Both the position numbers and the translations under genes were made by a program. A DNA stretch of 64,000 nucleotides from Arthrobacter sp. Marseille-P9274 (GTDB taxonomy: Bacteria; Actinomycetota; Actinomycetes; Actinomycetales; Micrococcaceae). The notes under the pieces were generated by a model. The model saw nothing but the letters and a program-made list of their open reading frames with translations. It had not been told where the DNA came from and did no database searches. The stretch spans positions 656,033-720,032 of the forward strand of contig NZ_CAMPOV010000001.1 in NCBI RefSeq assembly GCF_946892675.1, in the 5' to 3' direction. Position 1 is the first letter of the stretch. The number at the start of each line of letters is the position of its first letter. Positions 31,506 to 40,450 of this stretch are shown one piece after another.

Positions 31506-33734
31506 GTGATAGAGCGGGTGGATCCGTTCATCGGAACGGAGATCACCGACCTGCCCGAGCCCACCGGCCTTCCGGCCACCTGGTGGTGGCCGAAACCCGC
31601 CGTGGGGAATACGCATCCGGGTGCCGCCTATCCGCTGGGCATGGTGTCGGCCTGCTCGTACTCGGGCGCCTACCCCACCGGCTACGGCCGTTACGATCTG
31701 TCCACCGAGGGCCTGCCGCCGACCATCCACGACCGCCAGGTCGCCTCGGGCTTCACGCATTTCCAGCAATCCGGCACGGGCGCCATCCGCAAGTACTACA
31801 ACTACTTCCGTGTCACCCCGATGCTCGAGCCGCTGGATTCGCTCGGCCGGCACTGGGATCTGGACGAGGAACGCGCCGAGCCGGGCTGGTATGCCGCGAC
31901 GCTGGACTCCGGGGTGCGCGCCGAAATCACCGTCGGGCCGAAGAGCGCCGTGCACCGCTACACCTTCCCGCGCCACCGCGACGCCCGGCTGGTGGTGGAC
32001 TTCTCCCTCGGCGGCCTCTCCATTCCCTACGGCATCACCGTGCCGCTGCGGGCGCACCTGGAATCCGTCGGTCCCGGCGTGGCACAGGGCGAGATCGTGA
32101 TGGAGGGCGCCCCGCTGGCCGTCCACATCGAGTGCGACGCGCTGCAGTGGCGGCAGATGCTCTGGTACGACCGGCGGCTGATGCCCGGCGGCACCCGCCT
32201 GGACTTCGACCACATCCGGCCGACGACGCTGCGCCCCTTCGGGCTCATGTGGGCCGGCCCCAGCGAGCCCGGCCAGTCGGTGGAACTGCGGTTCGGCTTC
32301 TCGCTCCGCGGCGTGGCACAGGCCGAACAGAACCTGCACCGGGACTGCGGCACCGGCCCGGGCCGCTTCAGCGCCCGCCGGACCCAGACCAACGAGGCGT
32401 GGAAGGACCACCTGCGCCTGGTCAAGGTGGACACTCCGTCGCGGGACCGGCAGACCATCTTCTCCACCGCGCTGTACCACTCGCTCATCAAGCCCTGCCT
32501 GGCCGAGAACGAGAGCCCGTTCTGGCCCACCCGCGGCCCCTTCGCCTTCGACATCTGCACCATGTGGGACATCTACCGGACCCAGCTGCCGCTGCTGACC
32601 ACGCTGCTGCCGGCGCGCGCCGTCGAACTTGGCCACGCCCTCCTGACGATCTGCGAAGAGGAAGGCAACTTCCCGATCGGCTACCGCATGGCCCGCGGCG
32701 AAGACCGGTTCTCCCGGCAGGGCAGCGCCCTGGCCCACACCTTCCTGGGCGACCTGTGCCAGCTGGAGCTGCCCGGCATCGACTGGGACTGGGCGCTCGT
32801 CCACATGCACAACGACCTGCGCCGGACCTACGGCGAGGACTACCTGGTCGCAGGCCTGGCCCATCCGATCAGCCACACGCTGGACCTGGCGCTCGGTTAC
32901 TGGTGCACTTCGAAGGTCGCCCGGTATGTGCGGGACAACGCCCTGGCGACCGAGTTCCAGCCGCTGATCCGGCGCTGGACCAACGCCTTCGACCCAACCA
33001 CCGGCCTGCTGATCGACTCCACGTACTACGAAGGCAGCAAGTGGAACTACTCGTTCCGGCTGCTGCACGACATGGCCGCGCGGATCCAGCTGGCCGGCGG
33101 GGACGGGCCGTTCATGGCACTGCTGGACCAGTTTTTCGGCGTCGGCGCGGACCCGGTCAAGCAGCCCGGACTGCACCCCTCGGTCGAGGAACTGCTGGCC
33201 GGCTACTCGCTGGGGCGCTTCGAAGGCCTGAACAACGAGCCGGACATGGACGCCCCGTGGGCCTACCAGTATGCCGGCCGCCCGGACCGGACCGCCGGCA
33301 TCGTGCACGACATCGTGCACCAGCAGTTCGGCACCGGCCGCGGCGGCCTGCCCGGCAATGACGACTCCGGCGGGCTGAGCTCCTGGTACGTCTGGGCATC
33401 CCTCGGCCTGTTCCCGGTCGCGGGGCAGAACCTGGTGCTGGTCAACGCGCCGTCCTTCGGTGAAGCCACGGTCAGCATCGCCGACAAGTCGCTGGAGATC
33501 CTCACCCGCGGCTTCAGGGAACCGGAGCACGGCGGCCCGCCGCAGTACGTCCAGTCCGCCGAGTTCAACGGCAAGCCCCTGGAACGCAGCTGGCTCCGGG
33601 GCAACGAGCTGCACCGCGGCGGCCAGCTCGTCCTGCATCTCGGCCCCGACCCATCCGGGTGGGGCACGGCCAACCGGCCGCCCTCGGATTCCACCTCAAA
33701 CCCGTCGACACCCTCGGAGGTACTCGCATCATGA
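31506..33734 (+). CDS. Glycoside hydrolase family 92-like protein (alpha-mannosidase fold)
   Basis: 742 residues from GTG 31506, preceded by GGGGAG. GH92 features are MIERVDPFIGTE at the start, GNTHPGAAYPLGMVSACSYSG, FTHFQQSGTGAIRKYYNYFRVTPML, an alpha/alpha barrel with FDICTMWDIYRTQLPLLTTLLPA, and the hallmark GLPGNDDSGGLSSWYVWASLGLFPV, which holds the catalytic acidic pair. No signal peptide is seen, so it is probably cytoplasmic, unlike many exo-mannosidases of this family. Its stop overlaps the next gene (ATGA). A glycosyltransferase is coupled to it, so the pair may turn over or build a glycoconjugate. The substrate is uncertain. Confidence 0.85.
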   Translation: MIERVDPFIGTEITDLPEPTGLPATWWWPKPAVGNTHPGAAYPLGMVSACSYSGAYPTGYGRYDLSTEGLPPTIHDRQVASGFTHFQQSGTGAIRKYYNYFRVTPMLEPLDSLGRHWDLDEERAEPGWYAATLDSGVRAEITVGPKSAVHRYTFPRHRDARLVVDFSLGGLSIPYGITVPLRAHLESVGPGVAQGEIVMEGAPLAVHIECDALQWRQMLWYDRRLMPGGTRLDFDHIRPTTLRPFGLMWAGPSEPGQSVELRFGFSLRGVAQAEQNLHRDCGTGPGRFSARRTQTNEAWKDHLRLVKVDTPSRDRQTIFSTALYHSLIKPCLAENESPFWPTRGPFAFDICTMWDIYRTQLPLLTTLLPARAVELGHALLTICEEEGNFPIGYRMARGEDRFSRQGSALAHTFLGDLCQLELPGIDWDWALVHMHNDLRRTYGEDYLVAGLAHPISHTLDLALGYWCTSKVARYVRDNALATEFQPLIRRWTNAFDPTTGLLIDSTYYEGSKWNYSFRLLHDMAARIQLAGGDGPFMALLDQFFGVGADPVKQPGLHPSVEELLAGYSLGRFEGLNNEPDMDAPWAYQYAGRPDRTAGIVHDIVHQQFGTGRGGLPGNDDSGGLSSWYVWASLGLFPVAGQNLVLVNAPSFGEATVSIADKSLEILTRGFREPEHGGPPQYVQSAEFNGKPLERSWLRGNELHRGGQLVLHLGPDPSGWGTANRPPSDSTSNPSTPSEVLAS

Positions 33735-35035
33735 CCCGACAGCCCGTGAACCGCCTGGTCATCGTTGTCCGCGCCGATCCCGTGATCTGCGGCCATTCAG
33801 GCGAGGCCCGCAACCTGGCCGAGGCCGCCCGGCAGCGCGGCTTCGACGAAGTCCGCATCATCACCTGGCCCATCGAACGGCTCGAAGCCGCCGGCCTCCC
33901 GCTCAAACCCCTGGACGGCGTCCTGCCCTACAGCAACGGCATCGTCGTGGAGCGGCCTGAGCCCGTGGGCGACTACAAGGTCCCGGACGGCCGCTACCTC
34001 GCCGGTCTGACCGGCCGCCTCATCGAATTGTTTACCGACGGCGTTCCCACCGTCTGCCTCTCCCTTTACCTCAGCCCGCACACGGTCGCGGTGACCGACG
34101 CCGTCCGCGCGGCCTGGAGCACCGGCCTGCCCGTCAACGTCACCACCATCGCCGAGGCCGTCGGCTCGGACGTCACCAACGTCGTCCGCGCCTGCGTGAC
34201 CGAAGGCCGCTTCGGCGCCGCCGCGCACATCCTCTCCAGCTACCTCAGCCAGGACCACTGCGTCGCCGTCTCCGAGTACACCCGGGACCTCATCATCGAG
34301 TCCGCGGCACAGATCGATGCCCGCCACGGCACCTCGTTCGCCCCGCAGTGCCGCGAACGCATCGGCATCTCCTACCCCGCCATCAACACCGCCGCCTACC
34401 TTGACCTGGACCCGGCCGAGCAGGAGCGGGTCCTCTCCGCGCGCGGCCTCGCGAAGGACGGCTACGTGCTCTTCCTCTCCCGCCTGGCAGCGGCCAAGGG
34501 CGTCGACGACCTGATCCACGGCTTCGCCGCCAGCCGCTCCGGCGCGGACCTGAAGCTGGTCATCGCCGGCCGCGGCCCCGAGTCCGACCAGCTGCGCGAC
34601 CTCGCGGCGGCCTCTCCCGCCGCCGACCGGATCACCTTCCTGGACGACGTCGACGACGCCGAGAAGCCGCACCTGATGGCCGGCTGCGCCGCCTTCGTGC
34701 TGCCCAGCAAGCCGCGTCCCGAATTCGTCGAAACCTTCGGCATCGCCCTGGCCGAGAAGATGCTCGCCGGCGGCGGCCCCGTCATCACCGCCGACACCGG
34801 CGGCATCCGCGAGGCCGTCGGCGACTGCGCCGCCTTCGTCCCGGTGGACAACCCGGCCGCCATCGCCGCCGCGCTCGACCACGCCATCCTGGAGACCAGC
34901 CCGGCCGAGCGTGCCGAGCAGGAGCGCCGGGCCCGCAGGTTCGCCCTGCAGTTCGACCGCGGCAATGTCTTCGACCGTATGTTCGCCCACCTGCCGAACG
35001 GCATCCCGGGCCTCGAACCCGCCGTCCAGCCCTGA
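33731..35035 (+). CDS. Glycosyltransferase, GT4-like (GT-B fold)
   Basis: 434 residues from ATG 33731, overlapping the GH92 stop by 4 bp. The C-terminal nucleotide-sugar domain is clear: GYVLFLSRLAAAKGVDDLIHGFA, LKLVIAGRGPESDQLRDLA, and the E-x7-E-type motif in PRPEFVETFGIALAEKMLAGGGPVITADTGG. The N-terminal half (HSGEARNLAEAARQRGFDEVRIITWP) is the acceptor domain. It belongs to the GT4 superfamily, but the donor and acceptor are unknown. A strong hairpin terminator lies 45 bp after its stop. Confidence 0.85.
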   Translation: MTRQPVNRLVIVVRADPVICGHSGEARNLAEAARQRGFDEVRIITWPIERLEAAGLPLKPLDGVLPYSNGIVVERPEPVGDYKVPDGRYLAGLTGRLIELFTDGVPTVCLSLYLSPHTVAVTDAVRAAWSTGLPVNVTTIAEAVGSDVTNVVRACVTEGRFGAAAHILSSYLSQDHCVAVSEYTRDLIIESAAQIDARHGTSFAPQCRERIGISYPAINTAAYLDLDPAEQERVLSARGLAKDGYVLFLSRLAAAKGVDDLIHGFAASRSGADLKLVIAGRGPESDQLRDLAAASPAADRITFLDDVDDAEKPHLMAGCAAFVLPSKPRPEFVETFGIALAEKMLAGGGPVITADTGGIREAVGDCAAFVPVDNPAAIAAALDHAILETSPAERAEQERRARRFALQFDRGNVFDRMFAHLPNGIPGLEPAVQP

Positions 35036-35080
35036 ACCGGCCACCCGCCAGAGCGGCCGCCTGACCCTTACTTGTGAAAG

Positions 35081-35121
35081 CACGACGTCGGCGCCCAAGT
35101 CGGGTGCCGACGTCGTGTTTT
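35081..35121 (+). terminator. Rho-independent terminator after GH92-GT operon
   Basis: CACGACGTCGGC (35081-35092) pairs with GCCGACGTCGTG (35106-35117), and the stem extends inward with one mismatch (GCCC/GGGT). TTTT follows. On the minus strand an A-rich flank is weak, so it mainly serves the rightward operon. Confidence 0.88.
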
Positions 35122-35158
35122 AATACGTCGTGCTTAAGCGGTGGCTGGCCCCCGCCGC

Positions 35159-35959
35159 CTACTTCACTGCCCAGTAAACCCGAGAGTCGTTGTCGAAGGA
35201 CACGGTCGGCTCGACGAAAATCTGGGCATCTTGCACTGCTTCGGCCGGCACGTCCATGCAGACCTGGTAGTCGCCCTTGCCGCCGTTCTCAAGCGTTGGC
35301 ACGTCCGATCCATTCTTCTCCAGGACGGCAGTGCACGTGCTTGAGTCGTACTGCCGGGCGTCGCTGCCAACGAAGTTCACGCCCAGGTCGATCCATGGAT
35401 CGCCCTCTTCGCTGCCGGTGTATTCGACGGACAGATCAATGAGTACGAACTGGCCCTGAGGCCCCTCGTTGAACTCGTTGACGGCGAGGATGTCCTCGGT
35501 GGCGTCTAAGTTCACCGCGTTCACCATTACGTTGTACTCATCGCCGACGGCAGAGGATTCGCCGAGCCCGAGCGCCGGCCTCTCAGCGGCCTCGGACTGC
35601 TGCTCCTGCGTCAGAGGAACGACGCCGTCGGATCCCTCTTCAATCGCATCACTGACGCTGTTGAGCGCCGCGACGAAAATCAGTTGCGACACGATGGCGC
35701 CGATTATCGCGACCACGGACATGATCAACGCGGCGATGGCCATCCCCTTTTTCTGCTGGCGCTTCGATGCGATGACCAGTGCGGCAATAGCGAAGCCGAG
35801 TCCGACCAGACCCAGCACGATGGCAAAGTTGTTGATGACAGGAATCAGGCACAGCACGAGTGCGACGATCGACAGGACCAGCGCGGTAATGGCCAGGCCC
35901 TTCTTTTGCTGCGGCGGTGGTTGCCCGGGCACCGGATAATCCGGGGCTAGATGAAACAT
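35159..35959 (-). CDS. DUF4190/DUF4352-type membrane protein
   Basis: 266 residues. A short Pro-rich head (YPVPGQPPPQQKKG) precedes three hydrophobic segments (ITALVLSIVALVLCLIPVI, NFAIVLGLVGLGFAIAALVIAS, AALIMSVVAIIGAIVSQLIF) of the DUF4190 kind. An extracytoplasmic acidic domain then resembles DUF4352 (FVLIDLSVEYTGSEEGDPWID), with two cysteines (STCTAV, QVCMDV) that may form a disulfide. Function is unknown; such proteins occur widely at the surface of Gram-positive bacteria. There is no clear ribosome site before ATG 35959, so the true start may differ. Confidence 0.8.
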   Translation of the reverse strand: MFHLAPDYPVPGQPPPQQKKGLAITALVLSIVALVLCLIPVINNFAIVLGLVGLGFAIAALVIASKRQQKKGMAIAALIMSVVAIIGAIVSQLIFVAALNSVSDAIEEGSDGVVPLTQEQQSEAAERPALGLGESSAVGDEYNVMVNAVNLDATEDILAVNEFNEGPQGQFVLIDLSVEYTGSEEGDPWIDLGVNFVGSDARQYDSSTCTAVLEKNGSDVPTLENGGKGDYQVCMDVPAEAVQDAQIFVEPTVSFDNDSRVYWAVK

Positions 35960-36241
35960 TTAGCCACAGGTAGCCGCATAGTGCGGGAGCGCTGACAGCG
36001 GCTTTCCGCCATTCCCGTGGCTGGGTGTAGCGCAGGTCCTGGGGAGAGTGGGCTGGCGCCCACCCTACTGAGCGCCGCCCGTGATTTGAACGTTCATTCT
36101 CCCGCCTGTGGATAACGGGGCTGCTAGTGAGCAACGCCATATTGAGTTGCGTCAAAGGAGCCGCTGAACTGGCCCGATAATTTGAAGGAGCACCTCCGTG
36201 CCAGGGCTTTCGCCCGTCCCTTCCAGTCTCCAGGACAGACC

Positions 36242-36466
36242 ATGTTTTCCCTTGCCGCGATCCGCCGCGCCGTCGCGTCCGACGCAGCAACCCCGGTCAT
36301 TCTCGCTGTCTTCTACGCCGTCGTCCTGTCGGCCGGCGCGGCGATCCTCGCGACCGGCGGCACCAGCACCACCGGTGTCCTGATCGGTGCGCCGCTGGCC
36401 ACCGCCGCGTGCATTCGCCTGGTCCAGCTGGGCTCCGCGGCCGTGCGGCAGATCCGGAGCAGGTAG
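36242..36466 (+). CDS. Small predicted membrane protein
   Basis: 74 residues if started at ATG 36242. Two hydrophobic stretches (ATPVILAVFYAVVLSAGAAILATG and GVLIGAPLATAACIRLVQLGSA) are flanked by basic residues, as in small two-helix membrane proteins of actinobacteria. A longer start at 36182 is possible, but its extra residues lack character. GGACAG is only a weak ribosome site. I do not recognise a family. Confidence 0.45.
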   Translation: MFSLAAIRRAVASDAATPVILAVFYAVVLSAGAAILATGGTSTTGVLIGAPLATAACIRLVQLGSAAVRQIRSR

Positions 36467-36855
36467 CTCCCGGCAACGAAGAGGAGTACGACGGCGGGGC
36501 ACCCCGCCTTCGCGGCGGGGCACCCCTCAGCTCGCGGTTACCAATCCCAAGCCTTCATGGGTCTCACCCTTTCCATGGGTACTCCGGCCGGGCCCGTCAC
36601 GCGACGGCGTTCGGCAGATGATGTTCCTAGGGTCCGCACTGGGGCGGTAACCGACGGGAAGCCTGCAAGGGCGGCGTTCAGTGAAGCGCTGGCCCCCGCG
36701 ATGGTTGCGGTCGGCCCGCGGGGCATCGGCGTGTGGCCGCGGCTACCGGGGCAAAGCCGGTCCGTTCGCGGCCCGGGCGCTCAGGATGCCGGGGCTGGGT
36801 GCGGAAGTGTCATTCGGGAGACGCGTGCCAAAAACCATGGGCAGGCTCGGGTGGA
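36467..36855. other. Non-coding gap with GC hairpin
   Basis: This 389-bp gap holds CCCCGCC (36502-36508) and GGCGGGG (36514-36520) around TTCGC, a strong 7-bp hairpin without a T-run, just after the small membrane gene. It is followed by sequence whose open frames are all shadows. No convincing gene or promoter was seen. Confidence 0.5.
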
Positions 36856-38100
36856 TCAGTCGGGCGTGGAGCCAGGATCGAATGCCGGGGAAGCGGGCAG
36901 GACTGTGCTGTCCGCCGTCCGGGTCAACAGGCTGGCAAGCTCAAGGTTCGGCCCGTCCGCCAGGAAGGCGTCGGCCGACACGTGTCCGGCAGCTCCTGTG
37001 CCGGCGCTCCCCGTGCCGCCGTTGGCCACGGGGACAGACCCGGAAAGAGTGCCGCCGAAGTTCGGGGGAAGCACCGCAGGGCGGTCAATCGCGCCGATCG
37101 TCGGCGCAGCTGTGCCCGAGCCCGCGATGCCGGGAAGGTCCAGGTAGCCCAGGGTCCGGGACTGCCGCTGGCTCGTGGCTGTGCCGGCATCCGGCCGGGC
37201 ATTCGCGACCCCAGCCTCAACCGCTGGATCGGGGTCGGTAGAGCTGACCGACGGCAGCGGAACCGGAACCGCCGCTGCGTCCGGTTCGATAGCTGCCGTC
37301 CCGGGCGCAGGATCGTCCGCCTGGTCGGCGGGTCCCGCGGGCGGGGCTGCAGTCGGAGGGTCGGATGGTTCCTCGGGCGCACCAGGCAGGACCGGATCCT
37401 CTGGCGACAAAGGCAGCCCGGGTAGCCCCGGAGTTACCTGGTCGGTCACGGGACGGAGCGGATCCGTCACTGGCTTGAGCACTTCGCCGACAGCGGTGGT
37501 GACAGGCTTGAGCTGATCCGTCACCGACGCGAGCACCTCGCCGGCCGGTTTGGTTACGGCGCCGACAGGTTGGGCGACGACCTCGGCGACGGGTTTGGCG
37601 AGCTCCCCTACCGGGGTCTCGATCAAGGCACCGAGTTCGGCAACAGGTGCCAGGTCGGCGGGCGCGGCCCAGTTGGCGGCCTGTGCGATGGTCCCCGCGG
37701 CAGAGCCGGTAACCGGATGCGTGACCGGGCCAACGATCGGCTCCACGACAGGTACCTCAGGCGTCGCAGCCGGCGCGACGACTTGGGCCACCGCGGCTCC
37801 GGCCGGAGCCGCAGCGGCTTCCAATTCCGCTGCGGTCCCGCCCGGTAGACCTGCTGTTCCACCAATTGCCCCGTTGGCCACCCCGCCGACTCCATCGAGG
37901 GCGCCCGCCGCCCGGCCCGCCACATGGCGAGCCGGCTCCTCCGCCATGTGCACGACCGAGTCCGCCGACGGCAAACCGCCGGCGTCCGAATCGGCGGCAT
38001 CCGCCGTCGTCGTTGTCAGAAGAGTCCACCCGAGGGCACCGAGGCCGGCCGCGATGCAGACGCGCGCGGTGGCGGCCGGAACGGCGATGCGAAATGCCAC
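36856..38100 (-). CDS. Secreted Ala/Pro/Val-rich repetitive protein, unknown function
   Basis: 414 residues from GTG 38100, chosen because GGGGGAGGGG lies just upstream. The signal peptide is VPAATARVCIAAGLGALGWTLL followed by TTTTADAAD. The mature part is low in aromatic residues and made of degenerate VxKPVxxVLxPVTDPLRPVTD-type repeats (about residues 140-240), then a Pro-rich acidic linker and a Gly-rich tail with DLPGIAGSGTAAPTIGAID. It looks like an unstructured cell-surface or wall-spanning protein. It has no LPXTG and no domain I recognise. Low-complexity secreted proteins of this kind are common in Micrococcaceae. Confidence 0.7.
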   Translation of the reverse strand: MAFRIAVPAATARVCIAAGLGALGWTLLTTTTADAADSDAGGLPSADSVVHMAEEPARHVAGRAAGALDGVGGVANGAIGGTAGLPGGTAAELEAAAAPAGAAVAQVVAPAATPEVPVVEPIVGPVTHPVTGSAAGTIAQAANWAAPADLAPVAELGALIETPVGELAKPVAEVVAQPVGAVTKPAGEVLASVTDQLKPVTTAVGEVLKPVTDPLRPVTDQVTPGLPGLPLSPEDPVLPGAPEEPSDPPTAAPPAGPADQADDPAPGTAAIEPDAAAVPVPLPSVSSTDPDPAVEAGVANARPDAGTATSQRQSRTLGYLDLPGIAGSGTAAPTIGAIDRPAVLPPNFGGTLSGSVPVANGGTGSAGTGAAGHVSADAFLADGPNLELASLLTRTADSTVLPASPAFDPGSTPD

Positions 38101-38367
38101 GGCCCCTCCCCCGGCAAAACTGACCCCAAAATCCACCTATTTTGATCCACCCGCGGGGTGGAACGTGAAACCAATGGAAGCACTCTTCCGCGGGGATGTA
38201 AATAGGGCAATCGGCGCCGCCGGCGAAGCCCCAAGTCAGCCTGAAAAGGCATCCTGCCCTTGTCCTGCTTTCCCGTCCCGGACTAGCCTTCCAGTAGCCG
38301 GTCTTCCCCTACACGGCTCACCAATCAGCGGGCCGCTCCGGCGCGGGCCGGCAAAGAGGAGCAGCAC

Positions 38368-39126
38368 ATGGCACGGATCCTGATGGTCGTCTCGGCCGCC
38401 GATTCCCTGACAATGAAGGACGGGACGGAGCATCCCACCGGTTTCTGGGCCGAGGAGCTGGTCACCGCGCACCGGCTGCTCGCCGAGGCCGGTCACACCG
38501 TGAACATCGCGACGCCCGGGGGCAAGAAGCCAACCGTGGACGCCATCAGCCTCAACCCGGAGAACGCGGGCGGCCAGGCCAAAGCGGACGATTTCGCCGC
38601 CTACCTCGAGGAGATCGAGCCGGAGCTGGCCTCGCCGCTGGTGCTCTCCGAAGTCAGCGCCGCCCACTACAACGCGATCGTGCTGCCCGGCGGCCACGGG
38701 CCCATGGCGGACCTCGCCTCGGACGCGAACCTCGGCCGGCTGCTGGTGGAGGCGGACCGCGAAGGCATCATCATCGCCCCGTTCTGCCACGGCCCCGCCG
38801 CCCTGCTCAGTGCCACCGACGACGCCGGGGATTTCGCTTTCGCAGGCAGGAAGCTGACCGTCTTCACGGACGAAGAGGAGCTGGGCGGCGGCACCGGCGA
38901 GAACACCCCGTGGCTGGTCGAATCCACGCTGCGGGACAGCGGCGCCATCGTGCAGGCCGGTCCCGCGTGGCAGCCCAACCTGGTCCGCGACGGCAACCTC
39001 ATCACCGGGCAGAATCCGGCCTCCAGCGACGTCGTCGCCCGCGAAGTCCTCGCCGCGCTGGGCCCGGCGCCGGAGGCTGCCCAGGACGACGAGGCCGACG
39101 ACGAATTGGACGAAGACGTCCAATAG
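38368..39126 (+). CDS. DJ-1/PfpI-type class I glutamine amidotransferase-like protein
   Basis: 252 residues, with AGAGGAG before the ATG. The fold is indicated by ARILMVVSAADSL, FWAEELVTAHRLLAEAGHTVNIATPGG, YNAIVLPGGHGPMADLA and the nucleophile elbow IIAPFCHGPAALL, with Cys near 151 followed by His. It resembles Hsp31/HchA-like and YajL-like stress proteins, proposed to act as glyoxalase III, deglycase or chaperone. The tail is highly acidic (DDEADDELDEDVQ). It begins a three-gene rightward cluster with a RibD-like reductase 12 bp downstream. Confidence 0.88.
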   Translation: MARILMVVSAADSLTMKDGTEHPTGFWAEELVTAHRLLAEAGHTVNIATPGGKKPTVDAISLNPENAGGQAKADDFAAYLEEIEPELASPLVLSEVSAAHYNAIVLPGGHGPMADLASDANLGRLLVEADREGIIIAPFCHGPAALLSATDDAGDFAFAGRKLTVFTDEEELGGGTGENTPWLVESTLRDSGAIVQAGPAWQPNLVRDGNLITGQNPASSDVVAREVLAALGPAPEAAQDDEADDELDEDVQ

Positions 39127-39138
39127 AAGGAGTTCGAC

Positions 39139-39684
39139 ATGCGGAAACTCACGGCAGGGCTCTTCAGCTCCGTGGACGGCGTGGTGCAGGACCCCTTCAA
39201 ATTCCAGTTCGACAGCTTCGACGAGGAGCTCGGCAACGGCTTGGACGACATGATGCGCCGGACGGACACGGTGGTGCTCGGCCGTGTCAGCTACCAGGAA
39301 TGGGCGGGCTATTGGCCGACGGCCACCGACGAATTCGGGAACTTCATCAACCCGGTGCAGAAGTTCGTCGCCTCCCGGACCCTCACCGGTGAGCTCGAAT
39401 GGCAGAACTCGCAGCTCATCGACGGCGACCTGGAGGACTTCGTCCGGAAGCTCAAGGGCGGCACCGGCGGCGACATCGCCGTCTGCGGCAGCATCTCCGT
39501 GGTCCGCCAGCTGCTCTTCGCCGGCCTGCTCGACTCCCTCACCGTCATGTTCCACCCGGTCATCGCCGGCCCCGGCCGCCGCCTCTTCGGCCCCGAGGAT
39601 CCCACGACCCGGCTGGAGCTGCAGCAGTCGCAGATCACCAGCAAGGGCAACGCCGTCCTCCAGTACGGACTGCTCCGCGAATAG
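39139..39684 (+). CDS. Dihydrofolate reductase/RibD C-terminal-like reductase
   Basis: 181 residues, with AGAAGGAG before the ATG. It starts MRKLTAGLFSSVDGVVQDP and has MMRRTDTVVLGRVSYQEWAGYW and the NADPH loop GGDIAVCGSISVVRQLL, then PVIAGPGRRLF. These are features of the RibD_C/DHFR-like family, which are NADPH reductases often of unknown substrate (YyaP/YwjB type). It sits 12 bp after the DJ-1-like gene and is probably co-transcribed, suggesting a stress or detoxification role. Confidence 0.88.
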   Translation: MRKLTAGLFSSVDGVVQDPFKFQFDSFDEELGNGLDDMMRRTDTVVLGRVSYQEWAGYWPTATDEFGNFINPVQKFVASRTLTGELEWQNSQLIDGDLEDFVRKLKGGTGGDIAVCGSISVVRQLLFAGLLDSLTVMFHPVIAGPGRRLFGPEDPTTRLELQQSQITSKGNAVLQYGLLRE

Positions 39685-39733
39685 CTGCCATCCCGGCAGG
39701 CAACCATAACGACGTCGGAAGGCACCTACGCAG

Positions 39734-40360
39734 ATGGGCATCAGGAGCGCAGTGTTCGCCTCGCGCTACGACGCGGCCACCCGCCGCATCGAGGAGACCG
39801 AGCTCGGCCGCCGCCGTGCCGCGCTCCTCGCCGGGCTGGCGGGCAGCGTGTTCGACGTTGGGGCCGGCACCGGCGCCAACCTGCCCCACTTCCCGCCGTC
39901 GTGCACGGTCACCGCCGTGGAACCGGACCCGCACATGCGGCGGCGCCTCGAAGAAAAGGTGGCCTCCGGTGCCCCCAACGCCGCCGTCACCGTGTCAGCC
40001 GGCTCCGCCGAGGCCCTGCCCGCCGCGGACGGAACCGTCGACGCCGTCGTCTTCACCCTCGTGCTCTGCACCGTCCCCGACCAGCCCGCAGCCCTCGCCG
40101 AAGCCCGCCGCGCCCTCAAACCCGGCGGCCGGCTGCTCTTCCTCGAACACATCCGCGGCACGGGCCGGCACGCCAAGGCCCAGGACCTCCTCCGGCCCCT
40201 CTGGTCCTTCGGGGCCCAAGGCTGCCAGATCAACCGCGACACCCCGGCAGCCATCGCCGCCGCCGGCTTCGCCGCGGACGTGCAGGAGCAGTTCGTCCTC
40301 GAGCCCGCCTGGCTCCCCGTGAACCCGTTCGTCCTCGGCACCGCCGTGAAGCCCTGCTAA
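39734..40360 (+). CDS. Class I SAM-dependent methyltransferase
   Basis: 208 residues. The SAM-binding motif I is VFDVGAGTGANLPHFP; the acidic loop follows in VTAVEPDPHMRRRLE, and motif IV/post regions read DAVVFTLVLCTVPDQPAALAEARRALKPGGRLLFLEHIRG. It belongs to the UbiE/Methyltransf_11 group. The HIRGTGRHAKAQDLL segment resembles thiol/arsenite-type or phospholipid N-methyltransferase relatives; the substrate is unknown. GAAGGCAC lies upstream. An IS element has inserted 30 bp after its stop. Confidence 0.85.
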   Translation: MGIRSAVFASRYDAATRRIEETELGRRRAALLAGLAGSVFDVGAGTGANLPHFPPSCTVTAVEPDPHMRRRLEEKVASGAPNAAVTVSAGSAEALPAADGTVDAVVFTLVLCTVPDQPAALAEARRALKPGGRLLFLEHIRGTGRHAKAQDLLRPLWSFGAQGCQINRDTPAAIAAAGFAADVQEQFVLEPAWLPVNPFVLGTAVKPC

Positions 40361-40390
40361 CCGCATTTCCGAAGGACCCGGTACCGCTAT

Positions 40391-40414
40391 TGAACTGCTC
40401 CCCAGAAGTTGGAC
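40391..40414. repeat. Left inverted repeat of IS
   Basis: TGAACTGCTCCCCAGAAGTT begins the element. The copy at the right end differs at two positions. Confidence 0.93.
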
Positions 40415-40450
40415 TGAGAAATTCAGTTCCACTTCCGGGGAGCAGTTTTT
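40393..40450 (+). promoter_or_regulatory. Hairpin burying transposase ribosome site
   Basis: The left-end segment 40393-40417 can pair with 40423-40447 (about 22 of 25 positions). The right arm contains GGGGAG, the ribosome site of orfA, whose ATG is at 40451 just after a TTT run. Read-through transcripts from outside would therefore fold and hide the site. Confidence 0.75.

Noticed and set aside
36557-37147. Rightward frame opposite the secreted protein
   Set aside because: It overlaps the coding region of the repeat protein on the other strand and shows no coding signature or start site.
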